A stretch of DNA of 5,911 nt from an uncultured Collinsella sp. (GCA_902478945.1 CABSMX010000110.1:1-5911), one strand, 5' to 3'. Shown: positions 1 to 5,258, numbered from the stretch's first letter. A program made the numbers and translations. The notes: a model not told the origin generated them from the sequence alone.

Positions 1-1344
1 GATTCCCACCTTACGAGCGCGCTGAGCGCACAGCTCGCTCGTTCCCTCCAGAGCTCTGGCGCCGTGCCCGTGGCCCTTAACGCGGGCACAGCGGCCGAGC
101 TGTCCTGCGGCTACTGGCTCATCGTCGCCGACGACAATGCCATCGCCCAGAATGAGGCCGGCACCGCGCCGATCATGGCCCTGGTGGGCGGCAGCGCCGT
201 CACCGTCAAGCCCAAGGCCGCGACCCCCAAGGTGTTCAAGCATGTGCTGGAGGACAGCACCGCCGCCTGGCAGAAGGCCGCCGACGCCACGGTCGCCGAC
301 GACCTGTACTGGCGCCTCTCTGCCACGGTCCCGGCGGGCCTTACCGCCTACGACACCTACACGGTGCGGTTCGTCGACACCATGAGCGCGGGGCTCGACC
401 CCTCCAGGGTGGCCGCGAGCATGCGCGTGTACGTGGCGGCGGGCGCGGACGGCGGCTTCGACGTGGTCCAGACCGGTAAGGACGGCCGCGGCGGCACCGA
501 GCCCGCGAAGGGCTGGACCGACATCACGGCCCAGTGCGCCACCAAGGTGGCGGTCGACGGCAAGACCTTCACCGTGCGCACCGGCGACCTCATCGCCGCG
601 CTCGGCGGGGCCGACGCCTTTACCGCGGGCGCCCGCGTGGTCGCCGTGTACAATGCGCCGCTCACCAGCGCATGCAACCACGGCATCGCGAAGGGCAACC
701 CCAACGAGGTCTACCTGCGCTACCCGCGCTCTCCCTTTGCCGACCAGTCCGGCGACGCCGGCTTCACCCGCACGCCGAGCGACGATGCGTGCGCCTACAC
801 CTGGGATCTCGCGCTCACCAAGCGCGGCAGCGACGGCGACAAGCCGCTTGCCGGGGCGGTTCTGAGCATCGTCGACGACCGCGGTCGCACGCTGGCGGCC
901 GACGGCACGTGGGATGCAGAGGGCAAGGCCACCGTCACCACGGGCGAGGACGGCCGCGTGACCGTTTCGGGCGCGGACTCGGGCAAGCTGGAGGTCCACG
1001 AGCTCAAGGCACCCAAGGGCTACACCGCCTTTGAGGGCACGCGCTCCGTGACGGTCAAGGCCGAGGGCCTGGACGTCGACCCGGTGGCCGCCGCCAAGCC
1101 CAAACTCACCATCACGGCCGAGTCGCCCCTGCGCGCCGACAGCGCGGACGGGTCGACGGGCAGCCTGGAGGCGTCGCTCATCAACACGCCCACCGGCACA
1201 CCCCCTAGCATTACCACCGGAGGCTTTATGCCCTCGACTGGCGATATGGCAATGTACGCCGCGGCCGCCGCAGCGGTCGCCGGAGCCGCGCTCATCGTGG
1301 TCGCGCTCCTGGTCAAGCGGGGAGGTGGCAGCCATAAAGAGTAG
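1..1344 (+). CDS. Ancillary/second pilus subunit (LPXTG-like, isopeptide-domain fimbrial protein), 5' end outside window
   Basis: The frame is open from base 1, so this is the last 447 residues of a longer protein; the GTG at 64 is only the first start-like codon, and no signal peptide is visible. The order of parts matches the next gene. The end of an N-terminal pilin domain (GYWLIVAD, then ALVGGSA) leads to a V-T-V-K-P-K stretch (Lys codon 214-216) resembling the VxVYPK pilin motif. A D2-type fimbrial domain follows (about residues 76-268), then a SpaA/CnaB-type domain beginning LALTKRGSD with an E-box-like HELKAPKGY (Glu codon 1000-1002). The cell-wall sorting signal is MPSTG (1228-1242), an Ala/Val-rich membrane segment and the tail KRGGGSHKE. 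It is inferred to be a surface pilin joined by the downstream sortase. Whether it is a minor/basal subunit or an alternative shaft is open. DNA is about 70% GC in a hand-counted line (541-600), far above the next pilin gene. Confidence 0.85.
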   Translation, partial: DSHLTSALSAQLARSLQSSGAVPVALNAGTAAELSCGYWLIVADDNAIAQNEAGTAPIMALVGGSAVTVKPKAATPKVFKHVLEDSTAAWQKAADATVADDLYWRLSATVPAGLTAYDTYTVRFVDTMSAGLDPSRVAASMRVYVAAGADGGFDVVQTGKDGRGGTEPAKGWTDITAQCATKVAVDGKTFTVRTGDLIAALGGADAFTAGARVVAVYNAPLTSACNHGIAKGNPNEVYLRYPRSPFADQSGDAGFTRTPSDDACAYTWDLALTKRGSDGDKPLAGAVLSIVDDRGRTLAADGTWDAEGKATVTTGEDGRVTVSGADSGKLEVHELKAPKGYTAFEGTRSVTVKAEGLDVDPVAAAKPKLTITAESPLRADSADGSTGSLEASLINTPTGTPPSITTGGFMPSTGDMAMYAAAAAAVAGAALIVVALLVKRGGGSHKE

Positions 1345-1440
1345 CTGGCAGCCCCACAGAGAGCGGGGCGAGACGTAGCGAAGTAGATGCTAAGACACAG
1401 ACAGACAGATTTAGATCAAATGGAATTCGAGCAGAAAGCA

Positions 1441-1445
1441 GAGGA
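1441..1445 (+). promoter_or_regulatory. Ribosome binding site that decides the backbone pilin start
   Basis: GAGGA lies 7 nt before the ATG at 1453. The in-frame ATGs at 1387 and 1420 have no comparable site and would add charged residues ahead of a classic signal peptide. The next ATG, at 1459, would have a 13-nt spacing. The 108 nt between the two pilin genes holds no terminator, so co-transcription with the upstream pilin is likely. Confidence 0.65.
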
Positions 1446-1452
1446 AAAGAAG

Positions 1453-3270
1453 ATGAGCATGAGCAAGAACATCGCACGCCTGGCAGTAACCGCCGGCCTC
1501 ACAGCAGCGCTGAGCTTCGGCGGTGTGATGGCGCCGGTGAGTATGGCGTTTGCTGCGGGTACGCCGAAGGTGGCCGAGAGCGGCAGCGTGACGATTAAGG
1601 AGGATACCTACAAGGATACGACCTTTAAGGGAATCCAAATTTTCTCGGCGAAGGTCACGCAAGACTGGAAGGATGATGGTACCTGGGACTCCACTGCGGA
1701 GAAGACGCTTTCCGATATCGAATGGGCAAGTGATCCCGTAATGAGCGCAGTGACTACGGCATTTAATAACGATGATCCCAATCCTGTTGACTTGCCGACT
1801 GGCAAAGATGCTAAATCTGCTCAGGCGTGGGCCCAGTTCATCAAAAAGCACGGGTCCGATGCTGATGGGGGTAAAAACGTCAAGGCCGGAAGCGTGCTCG
1901 ACAAGATCGCTGCTGCCGTTGAGAAGGCGAACATTCCTGAAGGCAATAACGGCTGGCTAAATGCTGACAACACCGGTTCTTTTAGTAACTTGGCTACTGG
2001 TTACTGGCTCTTCGTGACTAAGAGTGTCGGCGAGAATGCTAATGCTGAAAAGGGTAACACGGATACCTTCAGTTCGCCCATTTTCGCCGTTGTTGGCGGT
2101 TCCGCTGAGAACTTAACTCCCAAGAAGCAGGTCCCCACTGTGACCAAGGCCGTCAGGGACGACAAGGATGGCAGCACCTTCGGTACCGATGTGTTCAAAA
2201 ATCCCAACATGGCTGCAGACTCCCGAATGGACCAGTTTATCGACTATCAGCTCGTTGGCACCGTTGCGGGGAACATCAACACTTACAGCACCTACGGGTA
2301 CACCTTCACGGATAATCTTCCCAAATCCATGACGCCTCGTCTTGGGGCTGACGGCAAGACGCCAGTTGTTACGGTCAAAATTGGCAATACCGAGGTTAAG
2401 ACCGGCTACACTGCCAAGTACGATAACGACACGCTGACTGTCGACTTCCTTAATCTCAAGAATTGCATGGCTGAGGGTGAAATTCCTATCTCGCTGGATG
2501 GCAACTCTAAGGTGACCGTTGAGTACCAGGCCAAGCTCGACTCTAGCAAGGTTTGCAATGCTGACGGTTCGCTCAATTCAGAATTCAGCAGTTTGCTCGG
2601 TACCGCACAGACGAATACGGTTAAGCTTACCTACTCCAACAACCCGCACGGTGAAGGTGAAGGCACTACGGTTGACCATCCTGCTTATGACTACACCTAT
2701 GGTATCGATGTTACCAAGGTCGGTAGCGACAAGGATGGAGACGGTAACCTCAAGACGCTCAAAGATGTTGAGTTCACCTTGCAGGAGGTTGTTAACGGCA
2801 ACGCTGAGAAGCAATTCATCGACGCCCGGGGTGTAAAGCACAGCGACGCCAAGGAAGCCACGCTCAAGACGACGAACGAAGGCAAGATCAACGTTGTCGG
2901 TCTCGACGAGGGCACCTACATCCTCAAAGAGGTTAAGCCTGCTCCTGGTTACAATAACTCCGCCAAGGACGGTGTCACCTTTACTATCAAACGTGACAGT
3001 AACGATCAGCTCTATCAGGCTGGTCAAAGTGTTACTCCGAGTACGAAGTCTGTAATCAGTGCAGCATCTGGCGTTGTGAAGGATGGCACGGCCGCCGCAG
3101 CTACCGGTAAGCTCAGCTTCACCATTATCGACCAGAAGGGCTCCAACCTCCCGCTCACCGGTCTCAACGGCGTGACCTTCACTTGGATCGCTGGTGGCGC
3201 GGTGCTGTGCATCGGCGTGGCGCACCTCATCCGCAGCCGTAAGCAGGCCGAGGAGTCCGAGCAGGAGTAA
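1453..3270 (+). CDS. Backbone-type pilus subunit (isopeptide-forming fimbrial protein, LPLTG anchor), 605 aa
   Basis: This is a secreted pilin expected to be polymerised by class C sortase. Residues 1-35 form a Sec signal peptide (KNIAR basic start, hydrophobic core, likely cleavage near AFA/AG). Residues about 40-220 are the N-terminal pilin domain ending GYWLFVTK and AVVGGSA. LTPKK (221-225) is the best candidate for the pilin-motif lysine. Residues about 228-412 form a D2-type fimbrial domain with a Lys in PTVTKAV (K232) and the NTVKLTYSNNP strand (388-398). Residues about 418-562 form a SpaA/CnaB-type domain with K422, the E-box YILKEVKPAPGY (E493) and a terminal FTIID (D560), a plausible Lys-Asp isopeptide trio. 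The sorting signal is LPLTG (566-570), a membrane segment at about 573-593 and the tail RSRK. Isopeptide partners are inferred by family analogy. The start at 1453 rests on the ribosome binding site and signal peptide. The middle of the gene is AT-richer (about 45-50% GC) than its ends (about 60-68%). Confidence 0.92.
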   Translation: MSMSKNIARLAVTAGLTAALSFGGVMAPVSMAFAAGTPKVAESGSVTIKEDTYKDTTFKGIQIFSAKVTQDWKDDGTWDSTAEKTLSDIEWASDPVMSAVTTAFNNDDPNPVDLPTGKDAKSAQAWAQFIKKHGSDADGGKNVKAGSVLDKIAAAVEKANIPEGNNGWLNADNTGSFSNLATGYWLFVTKSVGENANAEKGNTDTFSSPIFAVVGGSAENLTPKKQVPTVTKAVRDDKDGSTFGTDVFKNPNMAADSRMDQFIDYQLVGTVAGNINTYSTYGYTFTDNLPKSMTPRLGADGKTPVVTVKIGNTEVKTGYTAKYDNDTLTVDFLNLKNCMAEGEIPISLDGNSKVTVEYQAKLDSSKVCNADGSLNSEFSSLLGTAQTNTVKLTYSNNPHGEGEGTTVDHPAYDYTYGIDVTKVGSDKDGDGNLKTLKDVEFTLQEVVNGNAEKQFIDARGVKHSDAKEATLKTTNEGKINVVGLDEGTYILKEVKPAPGYNNSAKDGVTFTIKRDSNDQLYQAGQSVTPSTKSVISAASGVVKDGTAAAATGKLSFTIIDQKGSNLPLTGLNGVTFTWIAGGAVLCIGVAHLIRSRKQAEESEQE

Positions 3271-3370
3271 CGCTCGTTCACCCATCCCCTTGGCAGGTGG
3301 GATGTGATGGCCATGAGACTTGCGGACACTTTTCTCGTCCATCCACGTTCTTGCTTTGCCATTCTCTTTT

Positions 3371-3408
3371 CGGGGCAGACTCCGCGCTGGAGTCTGCCCC
3401 GTTTTTTT
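3371..3408 (+). terminator. Strong intrinsic terminator after the pilin genes
   Basis: A perfect 13-bp stem (CGGGGCAGACTCC, 3371-3383, pairing with 3389-3401) around the loop GCGCT is followed by seven T residues (3402-3408). It lies 100 nt past the backbone pilin stop. It should stop most transcripts from the pilin unit, so the small gene and sortase downstream need their own promoters or read-through. Confidence 0.93.
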
Positions 3409-3497
3409 GGATAACGCAGCCAGCCTCCATCGCTTGTATGATCGAGTGTATGATTAGCGAACAGATGTTTGCAAATATTGCGTTTACCAGCTGTAAG

Positions 3498-3511
3498 TGC
3501 GAGTGCTCGCA
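3498..3511. repeat. Inverted repeat TGCGAG-TG-CTCGCA, operator-like
   Basis: Two perfect 6-bp arms separated by TG sit directly upstream of the -10-like TAAAAT (3513-3518), where a regulator could block polymerase. No regulator is encoded nearby, so the operator role is only inferred from position and symmetry. Confidence 0.35.
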
Positions 3512-3512
3512 G

Positions 3513-3518
3513 TAAAAT
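3513..3518 (+). promoter_or_regulatory. Candidate -10 box for the 50-aa gene
   Basis: TAAAAT matches the sigma-70 -10 consensus at five of six positions and would start RNA about 50 nt before the ATG at 3575. No good -35 is visible at 16-18 nt. An alternative pair, TTGCAA (3469-3474) with TGTAAG (3492-3497) at 17 nt, is also weak. Logic requires a promoter here because a strong terminator lies upstream. Confidence 0.3.
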
Positions 3519-3574
3519 ACCCTTGCGACGCATCCCGTGCGCGGGCGGCCGACGACTCGATCGGAGGTCCCCAA

Positions 3575-3727
3575 ATGCTGAAATTCCTTAACGCGCTCGC
3601 CGCCCTCGCGGCGGTGGGCACGTTCGTCATCGCGTTTCTTGACTCGTATGAGGTTCGGTTTAAGGTCCGTAGGCGCACGCGCGGTGCGGACGGTAGAAGG
3701 CATTTGCGCCGCAACAAGCGCAAATAA
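3575..3727 (+). CDS. Small one-pass membrane protein with highly basic tail, 50 aa, function unknown
   Basis: The start is fixed by GGAGG (3563-3567) 7 nt before ATG; an in-frame ATG at 3497 has no such site. The peptide begins MLKFLNALAALAAVGTFVIA: residues about 4-22 are a hydrophobic helix. Residues 28-50 carry 13 Arg/Lys and only one acidic residue, which suggests the tail faces the cytoplasm (positive-inside rule) or binds nucleic acid or lipid head groups. It sits alone between the pilin terminator and the sortase, with a hairpin directly behind its stop codon. I do not recognise a family. It could be a small pilus-assembly helper, a stress or toxin-like membrane peptide, or unrelated to pili. 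The coding call rests on the ribosome binding site, the coherent TM-plus-basic-tail layout and the flanking terminators. Confidence 0.68.
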   Translation: MLKFLNALAALAAVGTFVIAFLDSYEVRFKVRRRTRGADGRRHLRRNKRK

Positions 3728-3728
3728 G

Positions 3729-3756
3729 AATGCCCGGGGGTCGGATCCCGGGCATT
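3729..3756 (+). terminator. Terminator-like hairpin after the 50-aa gene
   Basis: AATGCCCGGG (3729-3738) pairs perfectly with CCCGGGCATT (3747-3756), leaving an 8-nt loop, and starts one base after the stop codon. The T tail is short (TTT then AAC), so termination may be partial. On the other strand the hairpin is followed by CTTATTTG, so it could also work there. Confidence 0.68.
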
Positions 3757-3780
3757 TAACAAAACCAGAAAACTAGGCCG

Positions 3781-3858
3781 CCCGCGCTCCCAAACATTTA
3801 CGCGGGGTGCGTCGTTTTCTACTGACATTGTATCCCGAATCGCCCCGCCGATCCGGGA
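3781..3858. repeat. Short inverted repeats in the sortase leader region
   Basis: CCCGCG (3781-3786) pairs with CGCGGG (3801-3806) across 14 nt, and TCCCG (3833-3837) pairs with CGGGA (3854-3858) across 16 nt. Neither has a T tract. In GC-rich DNA such short stems are expected by chance, so a role in attenuating the sortase transcript is speculative. The gap from 3757 to 3988 shows no convincing gene. Confidence 0.3.
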
Positions 3859-3944
3859 CATTTTGAAAACTCAAATGCTGGCTTATCCTCGACTGGACGG
3901 TGCAGTCTAGCTGCGTTGCCAGCCGCGGAAGCTCGCTAATCGGC

Positions 3945-3950
3945 TATTAT
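3945..3950 (+). promoter_or_regulatory. Candidate -10 box for the sortase gene
   Basis: TATTAT matches five of six consensus positions and lies 38 nt before the sortase start, in a local AT-rich patch. The nearest -35-like hexamer, TTGCCA (3916-3921), is 23 nt away, too far for a standard promoter. If used, it is a weak or activator-dependent promoter. Confidence 0.35.
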
Positions 3951-3958
3951 TTGTTTAG

Positions 3959-3972
3959 ACAACTTGAGTTGT
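3959..3972. repeat. Inverted repeat ACAACT-TG-AGTTGT between -10 and ribosome binding site of the sortase gene
   Basis: Two perfect 6-bp arms separated by TG lie 9 nt after the -10-like TATTAT, near the expected transcription start, and abut the ribosome binding site AGAGGAG (3973-3979). A protein bound here could repress transcription, or the hairpin could mask the translation start. Role inferred from position only. Confidence 0.45.
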
Positions 3973-3988
3973 AGAGGAGTGACCGGCG

Positions 3989-4933
3989 ATGGTGCAGGGC
4001 ACCAAACATATGAAGAGCAATAACGCTGCGGACAACGGCGGCTCAAGCCCTCAGCCCAAACCTCAGCCCAAGCCCAAGGCCAAGCGCCGTCGCAAGCGGC
4101 TGCCGCGCTGGGCCGACCGGCTCATCACCATCGTCATCATCCTTATCGGTGTGGGCCTTATGACCTGGCCGTGGATCTTGGACCGGCTCGAGGCATCGGG
4201 CGTGTTCAACCAGATCAGCACGGTGTCCAGCACCGTGGACGCGCTATCTGCCGAGGAGCGCGAGCGCATCCTGCTCCAGGCGCGCTCCTTTAACGAGCAG
4301 CTGGCGGGCGAGGCCACCGAGCTTCCCGCCGACCAGATCGAGCCCTACGCCCAGCAGCTCATCTTTGACCGCGATCCCATGATGAGCTGGGTCGAGATCC
4401 CCTCCATCGACGTGAGCATGCCCATCTACCACGGTACGAGCGAGGAAGTCCTTATGGCGGGCGTCGGCCACCTGGAGGGCACGAGCCTACCGGTGGGCGG
4501 CACCTCGACGCACTGCGTGCTCACCGCGCATTCGGGCATGCGCAACCTGAGCATGTTCGACGACATCCACTCGCTGGAGCCCGGCGACCTGGTGCTGCTG
4601 CACACCATGAACAAGACGCTCGCCTACAAGATGGTGGACTCCGAGGTGGTGCTGCCCGAGGAGATGGAGTCGCTGACCATCGAGCCCGGCGCCGACAAGG
4701 TGACGCTTGTCACCTGCACGCCCTATGGCGTGAACGACCATCGCCTGCTGGTGCATTGCGTGCGCACCAAGTACAACAAGAAGGACGTCGACAAGCAAAA
4801 GTCGCTGGCCGGTCGCCACTGGGGCAAGCGCGAGTTTGCCGTGCTCATCGTGGTCGTAGCCATTGTGCTGTTGCTGCTGGACATCGTGATCCACGCGGTC
4901 CGCAAGCGCCGCAAGGCCAAGGCCTCGGCATAA
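3989..4933 (+). CDS. Class C (pilus-assembly) sortase, 314 aa
   Basis: A membrane transpeptidase that cleaves LPXTG-type signals and joins the threonine to a lysine of the next pilin. A Lys/Arg/Pro-rich cytoplasmic head (PQPKPQPKPKAKRRRKR, residues 21-37) precedes TM1 (about 45-62). The sortase fold includes VEIPSIDVSMPIYHGTS (135-151), LTAHSGM with catalytic His181, TLVTC with nucleophile Cys243, and NDHRLLV with Arg252. A second TM (about 283-304) and a basic tail follow, the two-membrane-segment layout usual for class C. The start ATG follows AGAGGAG at 9 nt. I do not see the usual DP-aromatic lid motif: the expected place reads ADQIEPY (114-120). It lies 718 nt downstream of the backbone pilin behind two terminators, so it is probably expressed separately. 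Its most likely substrates are the two pilins in this window. The gene is about 70% GC in a hand-counted line, unlike the middle of the backbone pilin gene. Confidence 0.94.
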   Translation: MVQGTKHMKSNNAADNGGSSPQPKPQPKPKAKRRRKRLPRWADRLITIVIILIGVGLMTWPWILDRLEASGVFNQISTVSSTVDALSAEERERILLQARSFNEQLAGEATELPADQIEPYAQQLIFDRDPMMSWVEIPSIDVSMPIYHGTSEEVLMAGVGHLEGTSLPVGGTSTHCVLTAHSGMRNLSMFDDIHSLEPGDLVLLHTMNKTLAYKMVDSEVVLPEEMESLTIEPGADKVTLVTCTPYGVNDHRLLVHCVRTKYNKKDVDKQKSLAGRHWGKREFAVLIVVVAIVLLLLDIVIHAVRKRRKAKASA

Positions 4934-4950
4934 GACATTCTCCAGAACCG

Positions 4951-4984
4951 CCACAATGGGGACAGACCACCACAATGGGGACAG
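4951..4984. repeat. 15-bp direct repeat CCACAATGGGGACAG, two copies
   Basis: The copies at 4951-4965 and 4970-4984 are identical and offset by 19 bp. The second runs into GCACCTTTGTGGTGG and forms the left side of the hairpin at 4966-5000. The arrangement recalls intergenic REP-type sequences, which I cannot confirm without counting copies in the genome. Confidence 0.85.
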
Positions 4985-5000
4985 GCACCTTTGTGGTGGT
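4966..5000. repeat. Perfect 10-bp-stem hairpin (REP-like)
   Basis: ACCACCACAA (4966-4975) is the exact reverse complement of TTGTGGTGGT (4991-5000), with a 15-nt loop starting TGGGGACAGG. There is no T tract after it, so a plain intrinsic terminator is unlikely. A mobile-element end, a REP unit or an mRNA 3'-end stabiliser for the sortase transcript are options. Confidence 0.85.
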
Positions 5001-5011
5001 CGGGGGCTTCC

Positions 5012-5076
5012 AAACCATCACAACATTCGATGAAAATCGCGATTTTGGCGAAAAGCGTCGAATGTTGTGATGCTTT
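5012..5076. repeat. Long inverted repeat with nested 14-bp palindrome
   Basis: CATCACAACATTCGA (5016-5030) pairs perfectly with 5058-5072. Three more A-T pairs outside a single C-C mismatch extend the stem to 5012-5014/5074-5076. Inside the 27-nt loop, AAAATCGCGATTTT (5033-5046) is itself a perfect palindrome. This could form a branched RNA or a cruciform. Only four T residues follow, so terminator activity is uncertain. Confidence 0.92.
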
Positions 5077-5157
5077 TCGTTGTGGGCGCGACGGTCTTCG
5101 TTGTGGGCGGGATGGTTTTCCTTGTGGGCGAGACGGTTTTCGCTATGGACGGTGCGG
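5074..5157 (+). repeat. Four 21-bp tandem repeat units, decaying to the right
   Basis: Units start at 5074, 5095, 5116 and 5137, each 21 bp with no gap. The core is TTTTCGTTGTGGGCG followed by six more variable bases ending GG. The first three are close copies, the fourth is more divergent (CTATGGACGG), and a trace continues as TTTCGCTG at 5158. The first unit overlaps the end of the preceding inverted repeat. Contiguous units without spacers exclude a CRISPR array. Confidence 0.88.
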
Positions 5158-5258
5158 TTTCGCTGCAGAATCGCCAACCCGCCACCTGCAAGCCCGCCGC
5201 CCTCGTTACGTTTTCGCTGCATTTGGGTAAAGCACCTGCTCCAAGCGGCGTTGCCTTG

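Larger units (their letters stand above)
3271..3574. other. Intergenic region between backbone pilin and small membrane protein gene
   Basis: I find no convincing gene in these 304 bases. They hold a weak hairpin just after the pilin stop (CATCCC 3283-3288 with GGGATG 3299-3304), the strong terminator at 3371-3408, and an AT-rich stretch about 3431-3520. The AT-rich stretch includes a direct repeat TGTATGAT (3435-3442 and 3447-3454, 12-bp period), a 6-bp-arm inverted repeat and a -10-like TAAAAT. The AT-rich part is the likely promoter zone for the 50-aa gene. Confidence 0.6.

Noticed and set aside
64..66. GTG at 64 as the true start of the first pilin
   Set aside because: The frame is open back to base 1, the residues there continue the domain seen in the second pilin, and no signal peptide or ribosome binding site is present. 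The gene is cut by the window edge.
1398..1409. Three CAGA units as a phase-variation tract
   Set aside because: Three 4-bp copies are too few for efficient slippage, and with the start at 1453 they lie outside the coding region.
1387..1452. Longer backbone pilin starting at ATG 1387
   Set aside because: It would put 22 mostly polar and charged residues before a classic signal peptide and has no ribosome binding site, whereas GAGGA sits 7 nt before ATG 1453.
3283..3304. Hairpin CATCCC/GGGATG after the pilin stop as a terminator
   Set aside because: The 6-bp stem has a 10-nt loop and no T tract, and a far stronger terminator lies at 3371-3408.
2578..3342. 254-codon open frame on the minus strand across the pilin gene end
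   Set aside because: It is antisense to a well-supported pilin, has no recognisable domain and is a typical by-product of GC-rich codon structure.
3484..3861. 125-codon minus-strand open frame across the 50-aa gene and its hairpin
   Set aside because: It reads through the terminator-like hairpin and the well-supported small gene, and shows no domain or coherent membrane pattern.
4487..4975. His/Val-rich minus-strand open frame of 162 codons opposite the sortase
   Set aside because: Its odd composition is the complement of the sortase coding sequence; the sortase carries all catalytic motifs on the plus strand.
5074..5157. CRISPR array
   Set aside because: The 21-bp units are contiguous and degenerate with no spacers, and no cas gene is present.
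4991..5230. Cys/Arg/Gly heptapeptide-repeat protein (units like CGRDGFR)
   Set aside because: There is no ribosome binding site, the repeats translate equally well in other frames, and unit differences do not favour any frame. It is better explained as a non-coding 21-bp DNA repeat.
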